Below, piece after piece: positions 1-12,607 of a stretch of DNA of 64,000 nt. Position 1 is the stretch's first letter; each line of letters starts with the position of its first letter. Both the position numbers and the translations under genes were made by a program. The notes under the pieces were generated by a model. That model searched no databases. It saw only the letters and a program-made list of their open reading frames with translations, and was not told where the DNA came from. Origin of the DNA: Kudoa neothunni (Eukaryota; Cnidaria); the NCBI GenBank assembly GCA_964304625.1, contig OZ199838.1, positions 930,001 through 994,000 of the forward strand, written 5' to 3'.

Positions 1-3000
1 ATAATAATGTTTTATATTGAATAACGAATGACAGAGCAAACAAATAAGGATATCCTATTTGATGGAACAATATTTTTCTGTCTAGGTGTCATTAAAGTTT
101 TTATTCTTATTAAATTTTTTTTCGAATTTCAATTATTTTAGCCCAGAAACAAAATATGAATAAGCTGAATTAAATATGAGGTATACCCTGGGTGAGCAAA
201 ATGGTTTTATACACATATATGAATATGTGAAGTGTAGTCGAAATCACCCATTAATATGTGCTCATTATCAGTTCTAACGGATGTTTAACCTTTCTGTAAA
301 ATTTTATTTTACGTTCTATTTATTTTTCTTACATAAACTTTTCGAAAACTTTGATTCTTTAGCAAAATAGAAATACCCTATTATGTTAGATCGTTTATAA
401 TACGTGCTTTAATTATTAACCTTATTTTAATATAGTCTAAACTCAGGGTCAATATTGTCAAGTGAATTTTTAAATCATAAATCTGCCCAGTACATGTATG
501 ATTATCATTTCCATATACACTCAAGAAGAAATACAAAAAATTGGAACATGAAGATGGCTTTAAAAAATGTTTCTTTCCATATCACATAATAAAGTGACAA
601 ATTGCAATCAACCTTTTTGCCTATTTAGAGAGTTTTTTTGATGTTTCGTTAAATGGTTCGCTTAAAATAAGGAAAATTCAAATAAATTTTATTAGTCAAT
701 ACATTTAATAACTAGCTAAACCAATTGAAATTAAATAGATGAACGCTTTATTCATTTCATTTAAAAGTATACCATCAATCTGAATTTTTTTAGGGTTTAT
801 CGTGGGTCACAAAAATACTCATTGAGAGCGGAATTAAGCCCATTGGTCGGGGTTTGTACATCCCTGTTCTAACTTAATGTTTGTTAAAGGGTTAAATCAA
901 AAATTTTTAAAATTTTCGGTTTTTTCATTATCAGAAAAGAGTGAGTATAGAGACTTATTTATATAACTCAGTCAGTGTCCTCTTGTACATAATCCTCCTT
1001 GGACTAAGAAAACAATGTGTAAAATTGGTCATTTCTAGTTTCTCGCAGTTTAAAGATAAGTGTTCAATTATTTCTTAAATAAAATAATTAAATTGCGAAA
1101 ATTTTGGTAAAAAGGTAAATCCTTCATAAAGAAGACACAGTCGTTAACCGGGTTAATGTAATCTCTTCGGGATCGCAGAAAAATGTGTGAAATGGTAACG
1201 TCCGGTTTTACGCCTTTATTACCACGCACATATAGTAATATACGTAGTTATTTACTATAATTGGATTGCATACATTTATGAAATAAATAATTTTTTCACT
1301 TAGAAATAAAGTAATTAATTGTTTTTGTCACCAAATATCGTCAAATATTTGAAATATAACTTTCACCATTGCGATCATGATCGATCAATCTTTTGTTCTA
1401 GTTGAATAATGTTTTAAACACTAAAAAAATTCGAAAACGAACACAATAATCGATTTTTGTTCAATTAATTAAAAAATTTTATTTATTTTTGTTAAGGGGC
1501 CATAGGGGTTTGTTATGATGGATGTCTGGTGTTTTATAGTAACAAATTTGACTGTTTTGGGAAACTATTGTGGATATATTTTATTATTTTATGTTTTGAT
1601 TTAATTTTTTTTACAATATTGTTTAATTATTTCGAACATTAAACTAAATTCATCAATTTTTTTAAAGTGAGTAAAACCACTCAGTCAAGGAATTAACAAT
1701 CTGGAAATTTCGCAACATTATTAAATTATTTAGATCCAAATTTCTTAATAAAATAATAAATTATATATTGATTGTATACTTGATTATTAAAATTATAATT
1801 GCGGAATAATGGTCGTAATCATAATCAGCGAAAACGGACAAAATGAACCTGTTGAATATTTTATTATTAAGTATTTTTCAATTTCGCATCTCTAATAGGA
1901 TAACTTTGACATCATGTATTCTTCATCACAATAATAGTTGGTTTAATCTATTATATGTTGAACTCCTAGTTTTTCGAGATTATTTCAACGGGATGTAACG
2001 TCATTTAAGCACGTACGGGGAAATCATGCTTTATATATTCTAAAATTGGATTCGAAAAACTCTGATTTCGTTGGAATATCATAATATAAACATAACGATT
2101 GTCTACTGTATCAATCCCTTCTCTATAAGAATAATAATTTCATATTTAATATAAACGATAGCTAACTAACTGTAGCATGTATATAACTTTAATATAAAAA
2201 TAATTTATAGAATGAAATTCAGATGTTACTGTGATTAATAGGTCTATCAATATCGCATTAATTAGACTTGAAAAATTCATAAGTAATATCCAAACTAATT
2301 ATAATTTTTATTCTGTAAATATGGCCACTATTCTACATTTTAACCCTCATAATGGTCATATCATAATTTCCATTAAGGATCGAAATAAAAAATTCGTCTG
2401 TACTATTTCTACACGTTGTTGTGAAATGTGCGTTTTATACCGACTAGTAACAATACTTTTCAATCACGCAATGTTATTATTCTATTTATGTTTAATTTTT
2501 TCGCCACACAAAAAAACATACCTGTACATCAAATGAATTCACATTTTTGGGGTATTTTAAAGTTTACATTTTTTTAATCAATTAATTATCGCATTGGTAT
2601 AATATTTTACGAGTAATTTATAATTCGATGTTTACAAAAGTGAGAATTGCAATTAAATATAAAGATACCAGAAATGTAATCGAATAAAAATACGTTGGTT
2701 TAGTTTTTTGTTTATTATATATTATATTAGTAATTAAGCATTAAATTATTATACATTGCAATTAATAAAATTAATAATTTCATTATAAATGTATTCGATA
2801 AAGAAATTACAACAAAATTGTTTGTAAAAATAACTCTATCAATTCTGTAAAAACATATATGTGAATTTATAGTATTCTAATGTTTGGTCAAAACCTGTAA
2901 CGACTTCTTTACGCATACATACTAAAAAAACACTCAAAGTAAACAGATTTATCCTAATCCAAATAAATTAGTACTGACAATTTTTACTGATTAAGATTTA

Positions 3001-3014
3001 TTCTATTGATTCGA
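1..3014. other. AT-rich intergenic, no gene recognised
   Basis: I see no coding exon, RNA gene or clear transposon end here. There is one open frame of about 100 codons near 2231-2536, but it has no family resemblance, begins with a non-ATG codon and is expected by chance in DNA this rich in A+T. The last few hundred bases before 3015 probably hold the promoter of the next gene, but no element can be assigned. Confidence 0.5.
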
Positions 3015-6000
3015 ATGAAAATGGCGTTGTTAGCGACTGCAATAGTAATTATTATATACAACTTCTCGTTTCATACCTATTGCCAACCGGAAACTATTGT
3101 GATTTGTTTATATTGTTAAAAAATCTATGTTTTTTATAGTTCACGTTGTATATTTATGATACTGGAGATGTTTTATGGGGGTGGGGTTTCGAGTGTGATC
3201 TAACAGAAAATGGAGAGCTTTTAGCCCTAGTGCCGAAAAATATAAATAAAGATACTCTAAGATATGGTTGTATTGAAGGTAATTTTTTATTTTTAGACGT
3301 TTTAATAAATAAATAAATTTCTAGTTTTTGAAAACTTGAAATCATTTGTTGATGCAATAAAGTATTGTGTTACACAATATATCCATGTTGCCGCGTTGAA
3401 TATTGAAAAAATTATAACAATGTCGCTGAAGATAGTTGGAACCTACTCATTTAATGCTATAAAGTAATTTAAGATAATTTTCATTCAATGTAATATAATT
3501 TAATAATATTCGAGTTTATTGCTAAAGTACCAGGTAATAATCACTAGAATATAGAACCTATATGAAATCTGAGGTTTAAAATCGTTACAAAAACTTAACA
3601 ACAAAATGTAATATTAATTATCAACTTTATTTTCATGATAATATTAAATTTAAAAAATTATTAATAACTGTTTTAATCACAACGATTTATGAAATATTTT
3701 TATCTTAATTCTAATTATATTTATAGAAAGAAACGTTCAGATCTGTACCCAATTATTGAAAAAGAGTTAAATAGCTTTTTGGAACTATTTCAATATCCTA
3801 AAATTCAGAAAAATAAACTTATATTGTATAATGCAGTGGAAATGGAACTTCCAATGCGACGAACATTCCAAACAAAGAGGTTTTTTATGGTATTATTTAA
3901 ATTTATATTGAAATAAATTAAATATATTTAACCATAAATTATTATTGTAGAAAAAAGAATTGGATGGATTTATTTATGTTCATTACACAACTTTTTTCAT
4001 GTCATATTATACAGAAGATGAGTGTACTAGTACATCCGAGAATATAGAAATCAAATCGGTACCAGGTGAAAGATACAATGTGTTCGTTTTAAGTGCTAAT
4101 TGCATGGGACCAATTTTAGCTGAACTACTCATCATGATCAAGCTTATAAATGTATATTACCGATTTACAAAAATAATAATTGTATACGGACGGTAATCGA
4201 TTTTGCACATTTTCTTAATGGCCCAGAAGAGATTGTGCAAAACTGATTGCCTACTGTAATTATTAGACAGTTTTTCGGTTATTAATTTTTTTTTAAATCA
4301 TGAAACCAACAAATATATTAATATAATAATTTTTATGATCATTTATATTGTAAATAAATTTATTATCATAGATTATTGAACGAAAAAAAAAGATTTGAAA
4401 TACACTTTTATCGCATGTGCATTTTATATTGAAATACATTACTGTAGTATCTTGTCATAGTAGACTAATTAGGTAACCTTGTAATTGCTAAGCCTTAACA
4501 ATTCTCAATTTAATATCAAACCGAGCGGTGTTATTATTAGGCTAATTATATGGAAACAAACCCCATGTTTCATAAAAAATATTGAGAATAAGTTGAATAT
4601 GACATAATTATCGATTTACGTAGGTAACAGATATTAACTAAAGTAATTATTAGCATATATTATTATTTGTTGTTTGTACATTTTTCCTTCTTATTCCTTT
4701 TTTGTGTGTTTTTTCAGGTTTTTTTGAAGACTAATCGGAGTTATTCTACTACCGTGTGGCCTAACTATCCATTTTATCTTTGATGTAATTATTAGATCTA
4801 ATTGTGATTGTTATTTACTTTAAAAAAAACTTATTTTTTGAATTACGTGACAACAGTTTCTCCGAGGTGTCATTTAATACGAATTTTTTTGAATTGCTAT
4901 GACTTACCACTTCTTTATAAATATGTTAATCAATGAAATCTAGGAAAGAATTTACTATTATTTTTCTCTCGTGGTCCTCCGGATTCATCTAGAAACGCAA
5001 CGGTAAATGTGAATAATTTTTGTCAAATATTTACTCGATATTTTATTTTCAGAATTAATGCAGGTGGATGAGTCAAATAAATTTTCTTTATTGTAATTAC
5101 ACCTCAACATTAATATTAGTAAATATATATATATATATTATAGGGCCAGAAAATTAATTATTTAATTTTATAAAATCAGCAAGTTTTGTTTTGTAAGGAT
5201 TCTTAATAATGTCATCTAAATTTCTAAAAGCATCTACACACATATCATGTAAATCCTCGCAGAACTCAGCTAATGTTTCCGCTAATTTATTGGAGAAAGT
5301 TGAGGAATAACATTTAACTTTTGAGTGAGTTTTAATCGAATCTCTAGGTTTGACCCTTACGATATCATTTTCAGAAGTATGAATGTTATCTTCAATGACG
5401 AATGTATTATTGAAATTAGAAGTATGCTGTCGTGACCATCGATGGTCGTTAAAATTTTCAACGAATAAATCAACAAAATTTGATGTTCTCTCATTAAGAA
5501 TATGCGCACCTGGCAGATTTAATGAGAGGCGTTGTTGGTAGTTATATGAGCGCTCACATCTGACTCAAATGAATTATCCATGTCTATAATATTAAGTGAT
5601 TCATTTAAAATGATTTTAGAGGAAAATAGCGTTAAATATATTAGTGAATATTATAATTTTTTTTTGTCAAAATTTTTCAATAAATCAGTGACGATTTTGT
5701 TTTTTCGGGCGATTCTCATTGGTTTTAAGGAAATAAAAACTTACGAAAAATTCTTCAATAATTCTAAACCTCATGATAACCCTTTTTAATTGCCCTTTTA
5801 GAGCCTTTAATCGGTTATTATTTGTATTATAATAAAAATTTTTTACGCAACTCTAACCTACAAACCAATCATTAATAACAGGTTCCCAGTTCTCTTCAAA
5901 ATATTTATTTAGATCAATAATACCAAGTTTAAATAATTTTTTTTTCAAATCATCATCAATATGTATTCACACGTTGCATATGTCATTCTACTGATATTTT

Positions 6001-9000
6001 TCAATAAAAATAATTTTTTGCTCGAAGTAATTTTATATATATCGACATTTATTTCTCCTTCAAATGCTTGAAGAATTGAAGAACGTAGTTGGAATCAAAA
6101 TATTATAAGCGAAGTTGATAGAAAATCTTCCTTTACAGATTTTATAAATTAATGTTCTTTATCACTGGCAATCGTTGAAAGTTTTTGTGCTAACCAATGG
6201 ACTGTAACGAATTATTCCTCCAATATCTATTTGATGAATTCCTCGGTTTTTTCATACAGAATACAAGCACTTTTATACGTATTAGTCCAAAAGGGGTCTT
6301 CTGACGCAGTTAAGTATAGTAGAACGCTAAAAAGAATGGAAATACGTAATTATTTATTATCTTGAATCCATAATTTTATAAGTTCCTGAAAATACTCTAT
6401 AACCATTTTCATGTCATTGTCCAGGAAGAATATTCAGCGAACTATGTTATAACTTGATAATATTTTGACGTTTCAATGGTAACCTTCTTTCAGCAACTTT
6501 ACGACTGAGCCCATGTTTTTTTATTTTTTCTGGCGAAATCTTCTTAACATTGAACAAGGATTTTAGCGACACATCGATTCCTGTTTTCTGATTTAATTTA
6601 TTCTGAATGAACTTTGTATTCGCACGATAAATATCAACTCTAATATAGATGGATACGTGAAATTTATTTTTCTTTTGCTGGAGAGATTTTCATAAAGTTT
6701 ACTTTCGCAAGGATGATTATGTTCAATATTTAGGAGCTTATTTATAGAAATTGACTATCGATACTAACACGAAGACTAATGTTAAACGGGTAATTTTTTT
6801 TAACGAGATTTAATTTCTCTCTCCCAAACTTTTAGTTATATAATTTAAACCAAAGTAACATACATATATATATATATATATCTTATTTCATAATATACAA
6901 GAGATTTCAATATATATATAAGAGATTAGGATTGAAATTTTTGTTAAATGATCTTTTAGCATTTTCGATTCTTCGGGAATGTCGAAATTTTAAGTTTCAG
7001 GAAGTATCCTTTTCAAATTCCAAAATTTTGCTTATTAATTCCTCGTAAGATTTCAAACTCATCCCAAAAGTAAATTCAGATATATATCATCCCTCATTGT
7101 TTTCAAATTGCACGCTGATTTAAGATTGTCATGTTACGTATTATTCCGTAGTTGCGGTGACAGAAATTTAACATAGTCCCGTTTGTGTAGCTATTTTGAA
7201 ATAAATTTTAAATCTTTTATTAACATTTTTTGAACGAAGTAAAGAAATTGATAAAAACAAATATACCATTTTAAATTTAAATTTCTTCCCAATAATTAAT
7301 ATTAATGAGTGAATACAACTATATATTATTTAAATATACATTAACATCTTATTAATAATGTTGATCGAAATGTCTTATATGATCTTAGATCTAATTCTCA
7401 TTAATTCACTTGGATTTTCACACAGAAAATACGAGGGAACCGAAAAATCCACGTTTATGATGTGAGATTCCAACACGCAATAGTACAGGTTTTCATTGAG
7501 GAATAACTATACGTTCTAAACAATTTAAAATATTACATTAATCAAACATCATATAAGTCCTTATTAATGTGTTTGGACATGATAGTAAGAACAGAAAATG
7601 TAATATTAATACATAAATTTTGATAAAAAGCTTTTTGCATAAAAATGAGATATTATTTAGATACAAAATATGTTGATACCTCTGTGAATTCAAAATAAGA
7701 ATATTGCAAAAAATTAAGAAGATATTCGTTACCGTGTAAATATACAGTGGCTAAAATTTAACAACTTATATAAGGTTTATTGTTGTAATTTATTAAATAA
7801 ATCATTATTCATAATTTCTATAATACAGATAATTCAATGGAAGAAGAGATTTACTAAAATTCAATCTGTTATATTTCTTTTGAAGGCTTTAAATATTTTA
7901 AGAAATGAAACACTTGAAAATAAGAAGTTGACACATAAATTGGTGCATAAGCTGAAAACTGTTGATCGACGTTAGCATACTGCTTGTATTAAGTCTATGT
8001 TTAACTTTCTAAGGTATCAAAAAAGAACTAACCCCAAAGATTTTGGTGTGAAATTCACCCCAGAGGTCTTCTAGGTCATTTTAAATAAGAAATCGTGATA
8101 CATTTATACATAAAGCATTATATGGCTCGACAAATTGTATTCAGAGAAAAAATGGCGTAACTCACGTTAGTGTTCCTCATAAAACCTTTACGGCATTAGC
8201 CACCAATTTTACGGTAACGCACAATGGTAATAACTGTAATTTTTTTAATATCTAACTTAGTTAATTTTTTTAAAATAACGAGTTAAGATTGAATTCAATT
8301 TGAACAATAAACACATTTTTTGTATGAAAAATTAGGTAAAATTATGCTGGGGTGAATTTCACCCCAAAGTCCTTAGAGGGTTAAAATCAATCACAGATTC
8401 AATTTTTAATTTATTTTAAGATTGAGAAAAATTTTCACATTCTTTTGATATAGTCGAATAAGATTTTTATATAATTACAACTTTTCCTGTAATCTGACGA
8501 GGATGGCTGATAATAAAATTTTTTAACATTCGGACATTTTGAATCCGTACAATTGACCATGAGTATACAATACATTATCAAGGGAGCGCAAAAAAAAAAT
8601 TTGGAATGAAAAGCTTAATTTATAAATATTGAGTATTGTTACGGTATATAATATAACAATATTCAGGTGTCACTAATTTTGGTCATATTTAGTTATATAT
8701 GCTCTCTAAGAGAGTAATGAGCGAGCCACAAATGATTACTTAATTTAGTAGAATATAAAAATAAAATTGGTAAACGCTTACTTGTAATTATGAGTTTTTA
8801 AAATTTAAATGTACTATGTCAATGGCCTCCGCTTCAAAAAAACACGCGGAAAAACCATGAGTTAATCATATGTGTGAAATTTTAATTATTATGATATGTT
8901 TGATAGTTTTTTGATATTTTTAAACGATAAGACCTCACATTTAATTTGGAAATTCTCTTTGTAATCGTAGAATCCTCAAACTATATATTTTTGGATTTTT

Positions 9001-10859
9001 CAGTCAATATTTCGTAACACGGTAGTTTTTTATATTTACAAAATGGATTAAAACGTAAACTTTATAAATAATTTGTAACAATTATGAGACATTATTTTTT
9101 ATGGTATTTTTCGAAAAATTTACTTAAAATGATGATTGAGTTGTATAATGTTTTAATTAATATACATATTATTAATATGCTAACAATAATTGTGTATTTA
9201 AAGAAAATAATTTCATACAACTGTGTAACATTAGTAAATATTCATAATATTTGACGAAACAAAAAATCGATCAAGAAATTAAAAGAAATACGAAAATTTT
9301 GAATGTTTCTTTTGCAAACACAAATAATATTCTTTATTTAACACAAAAAAATTTTTTTTATATTACATTGCAATTTTATAGATACTTTTTAATTATAATA
9401 TGTGCATGTTTAATAAGCGTTATCGATTGAGTATTTATTTATTCTACATATAACATTTTTACACGGAATAAAATTTAAATAATTTTATTCAAGGAGTTGC
9501 CCACCGAAATAACAGGAAGTATTGAGCTGGAAAATGTCTGTTCAAAATCCGACTACTTATATTCATTCAACAAAGGAATGCTATTCACTTGTGGCATCGA
9601 TATCAATGAAAAATTTATGAAAAAAATATTTAAGGTCATCGGAAAATTCAATTTCTATAAATGCATTTCTATCCTTAAAGAACTTCTTTTTAATGTGCCG
9701 GAACCAAATGATGTTGCATCATTTGATCCGTCATTTTTAAGATGGTGGTCAGAACTGATCGTATTTCCAAAATCTAAATCAGATAAAATCTATGTATTTT
9801 AATTATAATATAATGATAACTATATTTAAATAGGTATATGGTTCGTTTGTCTATTATATACACAGAATTAGAATTTCTGCTCTACCTGCCTACGAAGATT
9901 TGGTCACATCAAATTGCAATCGTTATTACCCCACTAATCATGTAATTTACAATGTTAATATATTTTTAAATATAACTAAGCCAACTCTTACTTACAACGA
10001 ATGTTTCCAAAATATATTCTTGCTCTGTGTGTATAGAAAAATATTTGAAAACATAATAGTAACCTTATTACCGAAAGTAATTTCTACTTTGCACAAAATA
10101 ATTTACTTTTCGACAAGAGAGAAAGTTTTCCGTGGCTATTAGGTATCGTTGAAATTGAAAACGATAAAGGTATCGCCATCCGATATATTTTCTTCACTCC
10201 ATTTTAGTAAAACGTGCCACCTCTGTTACCATTATCGCGCCAACCGAGACAACTACAACATCAACTGAACCTACAACCACAATTACAACCGAGACGACCA
10301 CTACTACACTTTTCAAAATTACTACTACTACTAGTATTACTAGTACTACTACTACTACTACTACTAGTACTACTACTACTACTACTAGTACTACTACTAG
10401 TACTACTACTACTACTACTACTACTAGTACTACTACTACTACTACTAGTACTACTACTAGTACTACTACTACTACTACTAGTACTACTACTAGTACTACT
10501 ACTACTACTAGTACTTCAGTTCCATCAACAACTAAAGTCGAAAAAACTACATCTCCAATTAGTTTTAATAGTAGTACTGCGACTGTAAAATTCATAGAGA
10601 TATTTCCAAGATCATTAATGCTTGATGCAACCCATTCCCCGACCGATCCATCCAATACAAACTCGTTAATATTTAAAGGTAAAATTTCAAGTATATAATG
10701 TTAATGAAATTTTAATTAGTGATGATGTTCATTATTATAATTGTTACGTGTTTGTTGGTAGTCGCTTGGTTGATATTGGTTGTTAATAAACATTACAAAC
10801 GTAATAAAAAGGAAAATTATCTATTACGCAAGAAACGTCTAAAAGTTACTAGATACTAG
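3015..10859 (+). CDS. unrecognised type I membrane glycoprotein, ten exons
   Basis: My exon model is 3015-3098, 3140-3278, 3325-3463, 3727-3889, 3951-4151, 9494-9793, 9834-10030, 10060-10169, 10208-10678 and 10720-10859. It gives one frame of 647 codons with matching splice phases. The start is ATG-AAA-ATG followed by a hydrophobic signal peptide (MKMALLATAIVIII) ending near a Cys-Gln cleavage-like site. A Cys-containing ectodomain of about 400 residues with at least one N-glycosylation sequon (NIT) follows. Next come a stalk made almost only of Thr and Ser, one transmembrane helix (FIIIIVTCLLVVAWLILVV) and a short basic tail ending KVTRY. I recognise no family. The two halves are joined across a 5.3-kb intron only because their phases and topology fit; they could be two genes. 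The gap 10031-10059 would be a 29-nt intron, shorter than any other here, and may instead be an indel. Confidence 0.55.
4192..4251. repeat. imperfect hairpin with 18-bp arms
   Basis: The arms GGTAATCGATTTTGCACA (4192-4209) and TGTGCAAAACTGATTGCC (4234-4251) are reverse complements with two mismatches around a 24-nt loop. It lies just inside the presumed long intron of the glycoprotein gene. It may be the remnant of a small palindromic element or a structured RNA; nothing else identifies it. Confidence 0.6.
5150..6760 (-). pseudogene. decayed coding relic of unassigned mobile element
   Basis: On the minus strand this stretch yields coding-like peptide blocks in more than one frame, for example a basic block ISPEKIKKHGLSRKVAERR near 6500-6600 and TASEDPFWTNTYKSACI near 6270-6310. 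The downstream part, about 5150-5510, stays open for roughly 118 codons. I could not assign it to a transposase or any other family. It is clearly no longer functional, being interrupted many times, and sits inside the long intron of the glycoprotein gene. An element fossil is the best guess. Confidence 0.35.
8001..8384. mobile_element. piggyBac-type MITE flanked by TTAA
   Basis: TTAA at 8001-8004 is followed by CTTTCTAAGG and, further in, by GTGTGAAATTCACCCC. The right end at 8381-8384 is TTAA preceded by the mirror image, reading inward as CCCTCTAAGG, then TTTGGGGTGAAATTCACCCC. Inverted ends of the form TTAAC..TCTAAGG with a GGGGTGAA/TTCACCCC subterminal palindrome fit the TTAA-targeting piggyBac superfamily. 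No coding remains in the 384 bp. The left arm is more diverged than the right. Similar palindromes occur near 41480, 42855, 59270 and 60285. Confidence 0.6.
10318..10515 (+). repeat. (ACT/AGT)n microsatellite coding the Thr/Ser stalk
   Basis: About 200 bp of nearly pure ACT triplets interspersed with AGT sits inside exon 9 of the glycoprotein gene. In frame it encodes runs of Thr broken by single Ser, a mucin-like O-glycosylation stalk. The pure repeat also gives long artificial poly-Leu and poly-Val frames on either strand, which I ignored. Its length is likely to vary between individuals. Confidence 0.85.
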
Positions 10860-11597
10860 AACCATAATGATAAATTTCTTAAATAAATTTTTGACTCTTT
10901 ATTTGATAAATTATTACATGATTAAATGGACATGTAATTTTTCGCTGCCGCAAGCATATGAGACAGGCGAAGGATTTTGGAGGAGATTATATTAATAACG
11001 AAAAATTCCTCTACATTATTTCAATTGACTTTTAGATAATTTTTTTTTCATAATTCATTCAATTCTAACTATTCATCAACTTTATCCGAATGCAGGGGTG
11101 ACCACTCGTGTGCATCTGTCATGATGTGATGACACAATTCTGATGCTAATTAAAGTAATTAAAATAAAAGAATAAAAATTATAAGAAATTATTAAAACTC
11201 TTTTTTTTTAATTCACAGAAAAAGAGAACTAGCTCAAATTTACCACTCGTAGGCACTAAGCTTAAGAATAAAGTTGCCCAAATGATGGGTGGTGGGAACT
11301 AGAAGAGTAACAAGTAGCTTCGTCCGTTCAAGATAAAGTGTAGATAATGGCATATAATGAAAGTGCATTGAATGTGGATATAGATAACTTCAATTCTCAA
11401 TTATTTTAATTTAAAATCTTTACTCTCTTTAAATAAGATTTTGATTAATGAAGAATCCATTACCGGGTTTCACATCTAAATCCAGACATTATGATAATCA
11501 AATCCGAATTCGTACTATTAATTTTATTAAATTTCATTATAAGTTTATTAACAACTATTTAAAAAGGTATTTTAATCCAATGTGTTAAAATATTGCG
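10860..11597. other. intergenic with one weak exon-like segment
   Basis: A good acceptor (pyrimidine tract then CACAG at about 11218) precedes an open stretch 11219-11302 that encodes a basic peptide ending KNKVAQMMGGGN and a stop. A short frame MIKWTCNFSLPQAYETGE starts near 10919. I could not join these into a consistent gene, so I list them only as possible exons of a small unrecognised gene or as chance. Confidence 0.25.
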
Positions 11598-12607
11598 TTA
11601 AAAAACATCGAAGTATAAAGTAATAGTGATAAAATTGAATTCATTTCGTTGAATATCACTAAAGGTGTGATATCCAACTATAAAAGATTCAGAAGGTTGA
11701 AAAAAAGCCTTTAGGTCAGCTTCAAATACGTTTTCAGTGAATGTTTTCATTCGGTTGATTATGTCGTTTGCTCCTCTGATGGGTCCACGTTTTCGAATAC
11801 TATTTTTGATTTTGGAAAACACCTCTTCGCATGGATTCAGAAAAGGTGAATACAGGGGTAGATTGAGAATTTTGTATGAATATTCATCAAAGATGTCTCT
11901 ATTCGAATGATGGAATCATACGTTATCCATTATGGTAACATAATTTCGATCACCAAGCACTTGTTGTACTTTTCAAAGGAACTCGGTAAATAGATCACTG
12001 TTCACACTTCCTTGTACTGCCTCACAATACATTACACTGATGGCACTAACAGCGAGTATAATTGACACATTTTTACCTCTACTATTCTCAACAAAAAGGT
12101 TGGAATTGGTTCATATAAGGGAGCGGCCATGTGAGCGTAGGAGATGTAATTGAAAGGGGCTTTCGTCTATAAATATCATTTATATATACCTCCTGTCTAT
12201 TGAGAGGCTTGAATACCAGTATGCATACAGTTTAAAATAGTTTGACTTTGAGAGAATTTCTACTTTTAGGTATGATATCTTCATCGCTTCGAGCCACCTC
12301 CATACAATTGTTACAGTTAACTGCACGCCAATTTTGTCAACAATTGATTGGAGAGTAATCGTGCAGTCATCCTCTATTAAGTTCAAAATTTTGGTTTTTA
12401 TTTCGTCAGTAATATTGACATATGTTGCTCCACCCTTTGGATCTTTGCATGAGACCTCTTTGTCATAATATTTTTTAATCTATCAGAGAGAGTACTCTTA
12501 TGTATTCCAAGATTAATTGACATTTTCGATTGATAATAACCCTCAAAAACAACCATGTACACAGTAGCTTCTCTCAGTTTATCTGTATGGTCCATACGAC
12601 CTACCAT
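11598..12607 (-). pseudogene. IS630/Tc1-mariner (DDE_3) transposase, broken
   Basis: The minus strand encodes, in order, an N-terminal helix-turn-helix (12607-12398, with SINLGIHKSTLSDRLKNIM), a second DNA-binding part (12386-12180) and the catalytic domain. The catalytic part shows FIDESPF (first Asp, near 12170), VTIMDNV (second Asp, near 11935) and LPLYSPFLNPCEE (the Glu region, near 11840). About 32-33 residues separate the second Asp from the Glu. In-frame stops near 12115, 11970 and 11920 and a frame change between the two DNA-binding parts show that it is inactive. It keeps close to full length. I did not find convincing terminal inverted repeats. A relative lies at 44100-44760. Confidence 0.75.

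Noticed and set aside
2231-2536. Open frame of about 100 codons on the plus strand
   Set aside because: Non-ATG start, no family resemblance, no splice partners; frames this long are expected a few times by chance in 64 kb of this composition.
10194-10655. Long poly-Val and poly-Leu open frames over the ACT repeat
   Set aside because: They are the other frames of the (ACT/AGT)n tract. The Thr/Ser frame is the one joined in phase to exons on both sides.
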